Counted from the first letter of the stretch, positions 45,601 through 59,605 are shown. The stretch: 64,000 bases of DNA from Nissolia schottii (GCA_003254905.1 QANU01101148.1:626191-690190); one strand, 5' to 3'. Made by a program: numbers and translations. The notes: generated by a model not told the origin, from the sequence alone.

Positions 45601-48600
45601 AGAAATCATGATGAAATTCAAATGGGGATCTGACCTCTCCAATAACAGCAACAAACGAACCCTTGGACAGGCTTAGAGTCACATGCTTCAACACCAAATT
45701 TAATGTTTGTTCATCACTGCTTGACCAAGTACAAGATGCATCTTGGACAAAGACAGCCAAACCTTGTAAAGAATCAGGTTGTTTACTCAGTAATGAGGAT
45801 GAACAGGAACTGGACTCTCCCACTTTGAGTCTATGTTCAGGACTAGAGAGAAATCTACTCAACCGTCTAGAGGATATAAAGGCCTACAATAAAGTTAAGA
45901 GAATCTTTTCATTCTAATCATCAACTAGTATGTATAAGCCAACTTTATCCATAGAACTTCATGGAACATAGGATACTCACGTCAATCAATCCATTAATCA
46001 CCCAAGGAAATGAATTCAGTGGTGAAATCAGTGTGTTAAACAAAGCAAGACAAGTGAAAACCTGCAGGGTTTTTTACCAGATCAAATTTCTTGACGATGG
46101 CAGAAAAATAATTAAATGAAAAATGAAAGAAAAAAAAAAAGAAGAAACACTTGAGTAAGATTAGGTCAAACAAGTTGAAAATACCATTGCAGCATCAAGT
46201 TGATTTCCCATCAATGTAAAAAGTCCAAATGTGCAAAAAGAAAACAGCGTTGGTGTAGTCGCCCAAAAGAATACGCACCAAGCATCCAAGTACTTCCGCG
46301 TCTATAAAGCATGGATGAAACGTGATAATCAATATCAAACAAGAAGAAAATGAAAGTGATCCATTAAATTATGCCATTCTAGAACACTAGCTATGTGGCT
46401 TCCAAGAAATTTTTCGAAGTTTAGCTCTAAATAAGTAAAATCAAAATATAGGGTCTTACAGCCAAGTGTTTGACTTCCAAAGATCTTGTCTCCATCAACC
46501 AACTAGAAAAGATAAGTTCCCATCCATACATCTTCAAAGTGCGAATATGAGTCAGAAGTTCTCCTGTCCTACGAATCCTGTAAGAAGCATAATTTTAATA
46601 CTGTGACTATGCACAGTGCACCAGCAGCTTTGATTCATATATATTAACCCATTGTGGCACCAGATAGTGAAGTAAACTGTTTATCCTGATGGCAGAAAAT
46701 GAAAACATGGATGTCTTAAAAGAAGCATGCAACAGCAGAAAAAATATTGCATCATGTTTTTAAACAGTATGAATAGATTCACTCTCAACACTTTTAGAAA
46801 CTCCAAAAATCCCTTTATCACTCAGTAAAAGCAATAGAGAAGGCAATAAATGGATTACCTTTCATCCTTCTCTTTCATCATTTGTTCAGTGGCACTTGCA
46901 ATTAATTTTGATATCCATTTATTCACTGCATCAATCAAAATTAGTAATAACAAAGATTACTTTTCAATAAAAGTGAAGAAAAAATAATAAACTTGAAGGT
47001 CAAGTATACATTTCTGGAAAATCAATAAAATGGAACTGCCTGCTGAAATATTGTTAAATCAAAAGAATATCAGGCAGCCTCCCCTGAAAGTACAGCCAAT
47101 TACAGAAACAGTACAGCTACAGAAGGACAAAGCAAGATAAAGAAAAACAAAATTAACAAGCAGTAGGATTTGAAAGTGAGTAAAATAATACATGTTTGTT
47201 GTTGTTAATAAAATAAAAAAGAGTTCCTTCATAGGATTTAGGAAATAAATTCAGCTATTGACATTCTAGCTACTGTAATTCTAATGATGCATTCAAGTTG
47301 GTGAAAGACAATTAAAATTAACTGAAAAAGATTATCTAACAAGTGTGGCTTCTCTGTCACTAAAATTTTTGTACGGGTGATAATCCTACCTGGTATCAAT
47401 AAAATGGTTATAGCTAATCCAGAGACAAAGGCGAATTTGACTTGAGTATACAAAAGATAAAGTGCCACTCCAATTTGCAAAGGCAAGCTGGAACAAATAA
47501 AACCACGGTGCTTAGGATCTATAAGAATCTTTATTAAACATTATATTCATGATTTGACATCAATTTTAAACTACAAAGGATGCATTCAATATAAATTAAA
47601 TCAAATACGTCTATGTTAAACCCAATGGCATCGTGTAAAGTAGGGCCTCAACAGCAACAGAAGTAGGTTAAAGCAGAACTCATATACTTAACCATGAATA
47701 AAAATAATTCATGGAAATTATATTAAACTTGAACACCCACAATATTTTTGCAAGACATAAAAGGAGTCTTTTACAAGATGACAAGTCTGTTGGACAAGAG
47801 ATATTCAAAAAGATAAAGGGGGGGGGGGGGAATAGCTAGATGTAATGTGTTCACATTAAAAAAATTATAAATGAAGGGAATACCTCCATGCATCATGGAA
47901 ACTATTACATAAGTTGACAGTTCGGTCAGCATCTATTGACATGAATGTCTGAATTTCTCCATTCGTGAATTTTGAACGCTCTGCTAGGTTCACGCATAGA
48001 CACTTGAAACACATGAAACAATGTATGTGCTTTTAGTATGAAAGCGTGATCATCAACCAAATCATAGAAGGCCACAAATCAATAGCATCGTTAGGGTAAA
48101 AATAAAGAAGAGAATAATCATACATCATTGTGATAAAAATATATAATTTTATCATTTACAAAAAACAAAAAGAGTAGCATACCTTCTCATATATTAGAGT
48201 CATGATGCTAGATCGCAGCTTCAGCTTCAGTTTGGAAAGATGAAAAGTATATTGTGTATCTAAAAAGGATCTAAACCGGAAGAATATTGTTTTATTAATT
48301 GTTACTTGTAAATACAGCAATAAAGAGTCATACAAATTATAAATCCATAATTATAAAAAATAAGTTACTCAAAGTTCAAGGAAACTGAAAGATACAAAGA
48401 CATGCCTATCTGATCAGTGAGCGTGTCATTTGTCTTTGTTGTTCTCTACACGGTTGCATAAAGGGGTTTATAGATTTAGTGAGAGATTTTGTTACATTTT
48501 TAACCACATTGGTTCTCTCTTTCTTTCAGTATGTTTGTTCTGGTCTGTAGGCTTTATTGTCTCACTGGTTTACTCTGACCACTCCCCTCGAAGCTTAACT

Positions 48601-51600
48601 CCCAATGTCTTTAAGTCTCCGGAAGTTTCAATCTGTTATGTAGAAGCCTATGAATAGTTTTGTATCACAAACACAAATAATCTTTCTTCTTCCTTTAAAG
48701 AAATAATGCATACTTTATGGTTCTTCACTTCTCAGTCATCCTTAATTTTTTTACTGTTTATGCACTTACGTAGGCATAGTACCAAATAAATAATGGGAGA
48801 ACAATGAGCACTTAATTAATCTTTACAGGTTTGTGTCATACATTTTTATGTAACATTTTTAGATTGATAAGCTATATTATTACAATGATACTAGTACCTG
48901 CCTATTTAAACTTTGAATGAGTTGTGAATATATCTACCCATAATCTTTACTTTTGTTTCATGTAGTTAAGGATAAAACATGATAACAGCAATGAGAAGTA
49001 GGCAAGTAGAGCATGCCTACAAACATACAGAACAAGAAAGGGAAAAAAAAAGGAAAAACTTGTTGAATTATATAAATACATGAAACATACTTAATTATAG
49101 ATGTGAGACCCAAGGATATTGCAAGTAAATACCCATCCAAATTCACTGAACCTGTACAAAAAGTGGAATCAAATTTTGTTATATTTTTTTGTTGAATTGA
49201 CTGTTAACCAGCAAGAAGAAATATTTCGGAAAAAGTATGGAATTGCCATCCCTGTTTCATGATATAGACAAATCAGTTGTAATTTTCCATATTGCATAAA
49301 TTGAGAGAAGATCTGAATTCTTCCACCCACTATGATAAGAATAATCAAAATTTCATATTTTTATCTTATTGTTGGAAGCATAATCGCAATAAGTTGTCTA
49401 CACTTAATATATTGCGGCTTAATGTGTCTAGCCACAACTCTTTTAGGAATGTCATGTACTTTTCTTGTTTAGATATATGTGATTCATATGGTTTGAACAG
49501 AAGTTGCAAAAGTAAATGTTAAGGGTAATGCCAAAGTCAATATGTTGTCAGAATAGTTTCAGAATAATTATCCATACTACAAGAAGAAAGAGTATAAATG
49601 GGGCTATATATGCAAGCCACAATTTAATGATCACAATTGCTAAAGACAAACTGTTCATTGTTGAAGACCTTGTTGAAGAAACTGGATCAGCTTATTGAGA
49701 AGCAATGGTCCCGCAAAACCAATACAATCATTAATCACCTGGAGGAAGTAAAATATTTTGTAGTTGTAGAGCATAAATTTAAAAAGAAAAAAATGGTATA
49801 GTTTGATTAAACTATTTGATTTCTTCATGGACAAGGAAAGGGAAAAAACTCAGTTTATTTTGGAAGCATTCGGTTTCCTCACTAGTAAACTAATACGTAA
49901 ATATGGATATGTGTCAATATCATTAAAATTGAAATGATAATCCATGCAATTGTATTTAAGTAATTAAGTTTTGAAGTCAACATGATAACTCTTGTGGTTG
50001 TAGCTTCTATAAATTTAAAACATGTCAAGGTATCAACTGTTAGACTCTGGAAAATGGTACGGTAAAACTGTGTGTTCTCCTGCTGGAGAATTCTGATATA
50101 AATAGTAAATACAATCTGATTTACATCCCTAAAAATTAGCTAAATTGCTATCCTACAGCTGGGCTATCATAACTAAGAAGATAATAACATAATTACAGCT
50201 ATATAGTCACACATATTCTGCTGGTTAAAATGCCCAAATATTCTGCAACTGGTATTCTGCTAATAATGACCAATCTGCAACTGATATTCTATTTGCTAAC
50301 TGTAACTGATATTTGGCCAATCAATTCCATTGACATCAACTCCATTAAAATTGGGATATTGGACACTACACACAAACCATTCAAATTTCTCACTGCTTAT
50401 CCGACAATAAATACGAATCAACGTCTTTTAATAAAGATATCTATATACATGTGAAATATGCTATAAGTTATCTACCCTGTCATAAAATAAATCTTTCCTG
50501 CATTATTCAATTTTGTATCAACTTAGATTTATCTAGCACAGGGAGGAAAACATGATTTTGTATGGTACAATACCTTCAATAATCCCAGGCGGAGATATTG
50601 CCATCCATATTCACTACAGAGTGCTCTAAACAAGGATGGGTTTGAAGCATTATTAGCCAGTTGAGCTCGCCAGCAGGATAAAATTATATCATGACAGGAA
50701 GAAGGACTCATATCAGTAGGTAGCTGCAGAAGATCTTCAGAGTCTAATTGCTTTACCACCCCATGATTCATTACTGGATTTATGAGTTTGAAAGTCATCA
50801 AATTCCATAAGTTCCCATTAGTTCCCTTTAGAAAGAAAGTTAAAAAACATCAACTAGTATGATCATAATAACCTTTTAAATATCTGAAAAATAAAGTAAA
50901 TAAAAATGGGCTGATGATTAGACAGCATTAAAAGAGAGAGGATTTTCTTTCAGAATTAAGCCATGCATGTAATTATCTATACAAAATTAAAGTATAAAAT
51001 TTAAAATCACAATAATTTTCCAACAAAGTCTTAGGCAGATTCTCAACATAAAGAAATACACTCCACCCTCTTTCTTCATGTTGTGGTAGGTACTAGACAC
51101 GAGTAGTCAAAGTATTTAGTCAACTCATCTTCACACAACTATGATGTTAAAACTTTTTAACCATCAATTCATACATTGATTGCTTATTAACAATTCATAC
51201 TTACAAACCAGAATTTCCAAAAGCTACTAATTTCATTTAGCATAAACTAGCTATTAGGACATTTTTCAAGATTACAGGATGTAAACTGCCAAAGATGCAA
51301 GTTGCTGACTATAATTGCCAAACCCCCAAATGTAAGTTAACAGGGCTTGGTGCATTTGCCCCTTAATTTTAACACTATCCAATTGCTTTGACAAAATAGT
51401 GTGCATTATGCAATAATGATCTTAAGAGGGTAAGCACAAGTCTGAGAAGAGAGTTACAATTGATGAAACACACTTACAAGGTCACAATGGCCACCCTCCT
51501 CAAGGTCCGCATCATGGGAAAGAAGTGGATCTTCCAATAAACTAAAATTCAGCAAAGATTTATCAATGTACAATAGAAACAAAATATAATTTTCATTCCA

Positions 51601-53718
51601 ATATAATGAACAAACGTAGACAATAAAACCAGTGCACTTTGCTTGTTATCACAATTGGATCAATTCACTTAAAAAAGTGATAAGCAGAATGAGACGTAAT
51701 GCACCCTATTCATAACGCATAGCAAACGGGTTATAGGGGAAGTAAATGGATTTTAAGTAACACGTGTGTGTGTGTGTGAGAGAGAGAGAAATCAATTATG
51801 CCACCTTTTAAAATTTTATCTAGTGATCAATGCTTATCACAAATCTAAAAAAGAAAGTGACAGAGTATGACAGGCCATTATATACCTGCTTTTGGAAGAT
51901 AGTCTCTTTACCCTAATCACATTGATAGCTATGCCAAATGTGATATTCAAGAGAACTACCAAGCCTTCCATTATGCTTACTGAAACCTGCAATGAACATT
52001 ATGCCAAACCTTTCACATCTAATGAGCTGACAAGTTTCATTGAAAAATGAATAAATAATATTAGTAATAAAGGTAAACTTGACACGCTCAAAAGATAGCT
52101 AACACCAGCACCTCCAATGATGGAAACATGGTCATCAAATGGAAGACCCCTAGAATTGGTTTCAGAATCCACCAGAAGCACAAAACACGGTTGAAGACTA
52201 TGTAATGACTGCTGGCACACTTTGAGAAGAGAATGACATTTGTCTACATATAGAAATATGTAAATATTTAGATCTCATGAAATCAAACGCCTAAACTCTA
52301 GAAATTAGGAAACTTACCCACACAATGAACTCAGAACAGCCATAGAACCACTTATGATATTCAAATAAGTGCCTATCATGTTCTTTCTGCCACACAAAAA
52401 TTATGTCCAAGACTGAAAGGCATGCTCCAACAACCGGAAGAAAATCCAGGACCGATTTCTCTGGAAGGGTCAGCTGTTTACTCATTGCAAAAGTGTCAAC
52501 AAATGAGATACCGTAGATATATGTTTTATTGCTTTAAATACAAAGATCATAAGTGGGGATATTAACATAACAGTCCTGCTTGATTCATGCAACTTTCAAC
52601 AAAGATTGACAACTAATGAATAATCAATGAGCTGAAGAGAAAACCGTACAGGGTAACACTAGAGGAAAGCAATTGAAGGCTCGCAAATAATTGTTCTGAA
52701 AACAGTAAACACTAAACTAAACAGAAGCCACTATTGATTTGATACTATAGGCTGTGAATAGTTCACATGTTTCTTTGCGGTGGTTTTGTAGTGGCTTGTA
52801 ATAAACTTTTAAGATCAGCTACTACCTGCACATTTGATATCCGAACTCCTCCACCAATCTTCTTCTTAAATCCAAGCACAACTATCATAATAGTAGTCAC
52901 TATGTTCACTCCAAAACCTAAAGCAGTATGCTTTATTAAGGAAAATCAATTTACTTGAAAATAAAAAAATAAAAAAACAATTTTGTCAGTACGAAGAAAT
53001 GGAAAACAAAAATATCGAAAACAATAAAGATATATGTCTTCAAAACACTCGGAGAATCCCTTTCCATCCCGTACCTGCAAAACAGGGTTAAAAAAAAGTG
53101 CAAGTCATGAGTGCATGAACCATTATGATCTTGCATGTTGTAATCTTTAAGCACAATCCTATATCCCATTACGTTTGAATCAATTCCCCAAAAACCAGAA
53201 AAGAATAGCTGCTCTAGTAAATTTAATTTTGAACTCAACCGAAGAGCAGAGAAAGATCCAGAAGCACATGATTCTTCAGTTAAAAGTAATCTCAAAATTC
53301 CAACAAATTTGTTGCGCCTTGCAACCATTGAGAAGCGCACAGGTCAAGGATATAGCAATAAACAGAACATGACTACTCTGGTTCAAAATGTCATAACAAA
53401 TATAGTTTGAAAGTTCTTAGTTCAATAATTAAAAAAAGTTTAAAAAAATAATAATCACAGTCCCTTCGGCTGACTTCAAAATGAATACATGTCCGACACA
53501 GTGTAGTTAAGAATTAGAATTGAAGAGTCCACAAGTAAAGAGCTCAAAATTCACCAAAAAGAAAAAAATGATAGTTGGCACAGAGAAATGTAATTAGTGT
53601 TGGTTCTTTGTGAGACAAACAAGGGCATATAATTCAATTGAGAGAAGAAGAAACTAAGGAGAGAAGAGATGCGTACGAATGGAAAATTAGGGCAAATAAG
53701 AGAGAGCAAGTCGTCCAT
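39623..53718 (-). CDS. ABCC13: ABC transporter C family member 13-like (MRP-type full transporter)
   Basis: Thirty-six exons join in frame to 1474 residues: 53677-53718, 53023-53074, 52826-52917, 52318-52473, 52106-52243, 51886-51986, 51478-51541, 50574-50825, 49669-49738, 49091-49151, 48183-48270, 47884-48002, 47390-47487, 46859-46925, 46460-46577, 46185-46301, 45981-46061, 45635-45883, 45196-45297, 45057-45124, 44767-44898, 44226-44373, 43728-44011, 43464-43623, 42958-43133, 42757-42868, 42596-42649, 42209-42331, 41602-41700, 41332-41424, 41140-41250, 40893-41054, 40621-40808, 40251-40440, 39859-40035, 39623-39703. The order is an N-terminal membrane domain, TMD1 (~290-600), NBD1 (Walker A 654-662, LSGGQ 744-748, Walker B 764-769), TMD2 (~900-1220) and NBD2 (Walker A 1268-1276, signature FSVGQQQ 1370-1376, LCLDE 1391-1395). 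Wording such as [14 protein letters not shown] matches Arabidopsis ABCC13 (At2g07680) as remembered. The membrane is likely vacuolar or plasma, and the substrate is unknown. The weakest splice call is the end of exon 2. Confidence 0.92.
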
Positions 53719-55429
53719 GTGAGGGAACCAAGTGAAGACGAGAGAGAGAGAGAGGGGAGCGAATTAGAGTCAGTGAGCACAGTTTTTCTTGTTTGAATCA
53801 GTCTCTATTGTCATTGCGGTACGGTGGTGCGTTTTTTTATGAAATTTCCATGCAAATATCAAGGTGGCAGCTTTTTTTACTTTTATTCATTTTTGAAACG
53901 AAGCTTTATTTCATTGACGGAATGGGAACTGAAGCATAACGTCAACACATAAATAAAGAGTCCATTTATTTTACTTTACTTGATGATGATGATGCAAATG
54001 CTATCATATTTTTCTTTCCGTTGTTAAATGGATAAACCATTTTTTCCCCATATTCAACGAGATTTTAAAACAACTTTTTAGAAGATAATGCTTTTTGATG
54101 GAGATTTATATAAGATAATGAGTTCCATGTGGTTCTGCAATAAAAAGAAAAAGGGAACAAAAAAAGTGTTATAGCAAGCACTTTAATCCTTTACGTAGGA
54201 TTTAGCAACTCTTTACACAGGAAGACAAACGACAAAGTCATAAAGATGCTCCACAATCGGCAACTAGATTCGTAGCCATGTCATGTGCATTGCAATCATA
54301 CATAAGGAAAGCAATCTGAAAGATAGGTATAAGGGATTAAAGTTCCACGAACCACTGCTATATTAAAATCTGCGCTTACTTTCGTGAGCAACTCGGTGGC
54401 ATTGAAATGGCCTCACACATGCCATCCACGTCACAGTTCCACTTGCAATTGCAAAGGAAAATTTTGATTGGGATTTTATTTAGAGCTCGAACTCAAAACT
54501 TTTATGAACTTGAATTTCTATACGTGAATGTGTGATTAAGTTGATTTGTTCTGTTTTACACTCTCCAAACTATCTTACATACAGATACTAAATATTTTTG
54601 CGAACCAAATACCTTTGAATTTAGGTGCACTGTTACCTGTTGATGAATGCGTATTGTAGGAGACATTTGAAGAATAATAACACATCATCAAGGTCGCAGA
54701 TGTCAGGTTGACAAAGGTCGAGTCGGTCCTCCCCTATAATTAAGCCCTATCCCAAGGGGGCCAAGGCCAAAAATAATCGACATCCACAAAAAGAAACTAT
54801 ATGTAATAAAAACAAGCTCCATATGCTATGAATTTCGCATGCTGGCTTATAGGTGCAAAGTTACTGCCCTTACAAACAAAATGTTGGTGATTGTTTACCA
54901 ACATTTTAGATGCACCAAGAAGTTAGGATCCTGTGAGAAAAAAGTTAGGATGATTTGCATGCTGTAGAACAAGGGAAAAGGTAGTGTTCTATACAACATC
55001 TAGCAAGAGCATTACACAAAATTGCCATGCATACAAGCGGCATAGAAATCTCATTTCTTATTCAGATAGCTATCACATGCCCATGTTTTACCGGATGCTA
55101 AAATAAAGGGCAAAGCCATGCTTAATAATTCATCCCCGGTTCTCTGGTTCTCCTCTGATATCATCTACTTTGAAAGAGTAGATCATACCACACCAGCAAG
55201 AACACAGAATATATAATTGTGACAATAATGCAGACACAAGTAGCATGCACACCAGTCATAAACATAAAACCTCGATTATTTAAGAGGATCCCTCATGTTT
55301 TAATTTACTAAACTAGATGAGGCCATCCATTATCATTATTATTATTAAGGTTTTGCTAAGGAAGCCAAAATGATAAGTTTATAAAATATTGAATGTCACT
55401 TAAAACATACAATAATTTTTTTTCTCAAT
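53719..55429. other. ABCC13 promoter side and intergenic DNA
   Basis: The first ~100 bases upstream of the ABCC13-like start codon include a (GA)n run near 53737-53755, probably in the 5' UTR. The rest is AT-rich, with no recognisable gene or defined repeat. Confidence 0.45.
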
Positions 55430-55690
55430 ACAAAGTTACTAATTTTGCTTTCTTAACAAGATTCTAAGGGCACTTCTCAATAAATCAGCAGAACCCCCTT
55501 TACAAGAAAATCAACAAACGTGTTGGCTTCCGAGAGGATATGAGTGATGTGGAGTTGCCACTACCTATCCATCCAAGCATGAATATCGGCCACCCTGCGC
55601 CATCCTCAATCACAACATGAATCAAGGGACCTTTTCTTGAACACTTGGGTAGTTGTCTTTTTTGAAATTCAGGTATAGGAACTGTTACGC
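55430..55690 (-). pseudogene. C-terminal RNase H remnant, LINE-derived
   Basis: A minus-strand frame reads WQLHITHILSEANTFVDFLVKGGS, matching the 'HxxREANxxADFLAK' end of the plant RVT_3 RNase H domain that closes many LINEs. Other frames around it are broken. Only about 250 bp remain. Confidence 0.55.
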
Positions 55691-56880
55691 CCAAACTTAG
55701 GACGTGACCGCATGTAGGGTAACTGTTCTACAAAATCTCTGGCATGACATACTAAACATGCATGAAATGCTCATAAAGATAAATAAATAACTTCATTTAT
55801 AAAATTAACATCTGTATAATTATTTCCATATAACTGATATGAAAATCAATACCGAGTTTACATCATAATATCATGACTAAAATGAAATGCTGGTATGCTA
55901 AATACGGATCCTGCCTTAGACATCTAGAGCATAATTATACAACTCAAGTAGATCCCACTGCGAAACGGAGCTTACTACTGACGCTTGAAGCCTCACTCAC
56001 TGGAAGAGGGGGACGTTCTCACTGTCCTCATCCGAATCTGAAAATGTTATCGACAGAGGGGTAAGTTTGTCATCTTAGTGGTGGATACCTCGGTACCATA
56101 CAAATGACACATATTGCATATAATATCATGAAACATATATGAGTAGATAATTAAATAATAATTAAAGCATGGAAACTAAAGCAAGACTGAATAACTGTTG
56201 TAAGGTAAATTTGGATAAATTGAATAAACTAAATAAACTGTTGGAAGGTAAATCTGAACTGTGTACATATGCCCTGCTTCCTCTAGCGGAGGGGACGTGA
56301 GGAGAGTGGCCTCTCGATCCTCGATTGAAGGGAACCTTGGCTTGACCTTACTTCACCAGGATAAATCCAGGTGGTTCCGGTATGCACGCAACCCGGATAC
56401 CTGTGAGGGTACGCAACCCTAATCTGAAGAGCCTTGAGCACCTAATCTGCTAAATCTGGAAGGGCACGCATGCCATAATCTGAAGAGCCTTGCGCTCATA
56501 TCTATCTACTACTGAGTTTGGATTACGAGGTCATTGACCCCTACTATTCTAGGTTATCTATCCTATGATCTACTATTCATAAAGTCTTTTAGGTAAACTA
56601 GCTTGATTACCAAAGTTGTTAAGACCTAAGTCTACTGATTATGACAGGGGATGTCCTAGTTGATTAATCTTATTTATTAATCCGGGCTCAAGGACTGAGG
56701 TCCCACACTTAGGACAGGATTCCCAAGTAAGAGAGGTGCGTCACAATGGACATCTTAAGTACCAAGTCTTGCCTTAGCCAGAACCTACCCTTCGTTAGGG
56801 TTCATGCCTTAACCAGAGTCTTTGTTAAAATCTGTTATATAATCTTAACCGAACAGTTCTAAGGGATATCGTGTCTATAT
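55683..56880. mobile_element. Ty3/gypsy LTR-like fossil beginning TGTTACGCCC
   Basis: This is a diverged copy of the repeat at 11023: the same landmarks occur in the same order for about 600 bp. It lies directly next to the gag-like fossil at 56.9-57.5 kb, and the two may be parts of one old element. It is broken. Confidence 0.5.
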
Positions 56881-57480
56881 TCCTAGGCCACTATCATCTA
56901 GTTCCTCCGATAATGAACCAAAGATTCACAATTGGAGTAAACAGAGATTAGACTCTCTACCTTTGAGGCTACCAATTCGTAGGCGTTGAGGGTTTCTCCC
57001 TCATCCCCAGAGTTCCCATCGGCACACTCTGGAACTAACTTGGACAGTTTCACCATGACATCGAGGAGGTAGAAAATGAACTTACTTAAAGGGTCAAGAA
57101 GGTCTCTCTCTAATCTGGGCAAGATTTCGTTTCCGAGGAAAACGCAAGAAATGTTAGAAAGTTTATTTGTCCCTCCTAATCTCTATTTAAACTCTTTCCC
57201 TCTCAAAAATCCCGTGTGAGATCGACAATTGTGAAGCAAGGTAACCAACGAGCATGAAGGCATCTACCATACGAGAGATCTACGGTTGAGGTTTCCTTAG
57301 CTCCACAAATGTCTTCTCCAATTCTACCACATGCCCCACTATCATGAAAACCACCACGTCTCATAAATGCGACTCAGGGGTCGAGCGGATAGGGAGGCAT
57401 GTGGACGCCACATATCCTATCACTACGAATTCCCAGGCTCATATCCCAAAACCAAAAGAGCTTGGATCCAATTAAAAGAA
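56881..57480 (-). mobile_element. Gypsy-type leader/gag-like fossil, inverted copy of the 2.6-3.2 kb repeat
   Basis: On the minus strand KLSKLVPECADGNSGDEG and VYSNCESLVHYRRN parallel KLSKLVLECTDENFGDEG and VYSNCDSLVYYCRN at 3002-3160. The upstream leader also matches (GTTTAAATAGAG and GATGAGGG landmarks). It is old and broken. Confidence 0.55.
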
Positions 57481-58399
57481 GTCAACAACAATGGATATAC
57501 ACTATAGCTGTACAATCACTTAATCTATGGGATCAGAGAGATTCAAGGAGAGGAACAAATCTCAACACTTGCATCACTACCCTAGGAATATATATATATA
57601 TATCAGAAGAAAAATAAAATTAAAATTAGTCTTGGGGTCTCTTAGATCACGAGCTTCTACGTATAAATGCTTGGCTTTCATGTTCTCGTGCTCTTGTAGA
57701 AGGAATCCTAGCTAGAAACCAAGTATGATCCTCGTTAAGAATAAAACATGTGACTAAATGTATTTAGTCAAGTGATTAGTAATGCATTGATAAAGGTAAA
57801 AGGCAAGGCATTATAATCACGTAATGTGTCTTAAGAAATAGCTTTAAGTATTAAACGTATGTTAAAATGAGACATGCATTTATCTCCGTTGCACTATATA
57901 TAGTACTATAGTACTCATAGGTTATATAAACTTAAGTATTGAACAAAATCATTCAATCTTCAGATTGTTGTTTCACATACACTCCTCCTCTTCTCACCTT
58001 CCCACAAATTCAACAACCCTAATTCCCAATACAACAAATGCTTGGCTTTCCCTGTTTCTTTTGCCTCACGAAGAATAAATTTCTTGCTTTGAGGAATATA
58101 TGCCAAGGCAGCAATGTATTGTCACATTGACACAACGTCGTAGAAGTGCCAAAGGGGCACTTTTGGTTTTTCCCATGTGTTCAATTATATATTCAAATGA
58201 TTATACAAAGATGTGCCGGATCAGAACGTTCACAATACCACTAGCAAAAGAAAAGGGGCCGTGTTATTCTGTTTTTTGGTGGCATGCTTGTGGCTGTGGC
58301 GAGCTCAATGTGCTGCTAGCAACGATGGGTAGGTTGGGGAAGTGTTTGCTATTGTGGCTAAAATTCGGCTTATGGTGATTGATGTCACCAAGACTCATT
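57481..58399. other. Intergenic DNA with an unrecognised open frame
   Basis: A TATATATAG box near 57895 and a CT-rich stretch near 57980-58010 look promoter- or LTR-like. The plus-strand frame at 58100-58378 (92 codons) has no family features I recognise. Confidence 0.3.
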
Positions 58400-58799
58400 G
58401 TGCCCCCATCCTATGTCGACTCCTCGCTTGATTGGTTGGAATGGACTTCCGATGGGAGCTATCAATGTTGATGGGAGCGTTAATCATGAGAAGTTTCAGG
58501 CCGGTTTGGGCAGTGTCTTTCAGACTTGATTGGCTCTTAGGCTAAGTATCAAGCCTACTATTACTTTATTCAATGTTTGGCGGACACACTAAATTAGATA
58601 AATTAATCTAAATAATAATATTAATAATCTATTACCTATATAAAAATATATAAAAAGAATACACTTTGGTAATCAACTTTTTAGTGTCCAATTTTTTTAT
58701 TCCAAAATTATCCTAACACTCTTTCTTTTATCTCGTGTATTATATGTCAATAACTTCTATCACAAAATAAAACTACCAATCTTCTTAAAAATAAAAAAT

Positions 58800-58950
58800 G
58801 TGCCTTGGCAGACACTAATAATAATAATCATCAAAATAATAATATTAATAATGATAATAATAATAATAATAATATAATAATAATATGAATAGTACTAAGA
58901 TAATAATCTTAGTAATAAAATAATAATAATATTTATCATAATAATAATAA
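58800..58950. repeat. Impure (AAT)n array
   Basis: Degenerate AAT/ATA trinucleotide array. Confidence 0.85.
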
Positions 58951-58967
58951 GGTTAAATAAATTTGAG

Positions 58968-59142
58968 TTTAATTTTGATATACTAACGTGTAAAAGATTT
59001 TACACGGTCGTCCAATCAATTCATTTTATCTGGATGACCTTTCAAGGAGTCGGTGTGATAGTCAACCATGTTTACTGATTTTTTTGATATATGATTAGAT
59101 GACAATGTAAAATTACTTTACACTGTAGTGCATTTCAATTAA
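58968..59142. mobile_element. MITE-like inverted-repeat element (~175 bp)
   Basis: The left arm (GTGTAAAAGATTTTACAC, then GTCCAATCA) is inverted at the right (GATTAGATGACAATGTAAAA, then TTTACACTGTAGTGCATT). The borders are approximate and no target duplication was fixed. Confidence 0.5.
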
Positions 59143-59605
59143 ATCCTATAAGTTTTTGCCCATAATAAATCGCAAATTTTAATTTTACACCCTATTAAAT
59201 CTTTTCTTTGGTTTGAGTCTTTGATAAAAAAATTTATTTGATTTTAGTCTCTAATGTTAAGTTAAACTGTTAAAAGATGATATGACAAACAAAAATTAGG
59301 TGAGCTCCAAAATTAAGTTTTAACTGTTATCGAACCGGTCAAACTAGTTTTAACCATAGACCATTTTAACCACGTTTTAAACTCATTTTGACCAGGTTTG
59401 ACCAATTTGACAATGGTTAAAACTTGGTTTAACCATGTTTGTAACTCACCTAACTTCGGTTTACATCATCTTTTAACGGTCAAACTTAATATTAGAGACT
59501 AAAATCAAATAAAAGAATTTATCAAGACTCAAACCAAAGAAAAATTTTTAATAGGGTGCAAAATTAAAATTCGCAATTTATCATGGTGCAAAAACTTATT
59601 TAACA
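59136..59605. mobile_element. MITE-like element (~470 bp) with ~150-bp inverted repeats
   Basis: The arms 59148-59300 and 59440-59600 are inverted copies (AAGTTTTTGC, TTTAATTTT(A/G)CACCCTATTAAA, TTTGGTTTGAGTCTT, TTAGTCTCTAAT). The ends resemble the TTAAATAAGTTTTTG ends of plant Mutator-type MITEs. The centre carries repeated GGTTTAACCA-like words. The borders are approximate. Confidence 0.6.

Noticed and set aside
45663-45917. 84-codon plus-strand frame
   Set aside because: It is a shadow of an ABCC13 exon on the opposite strand.
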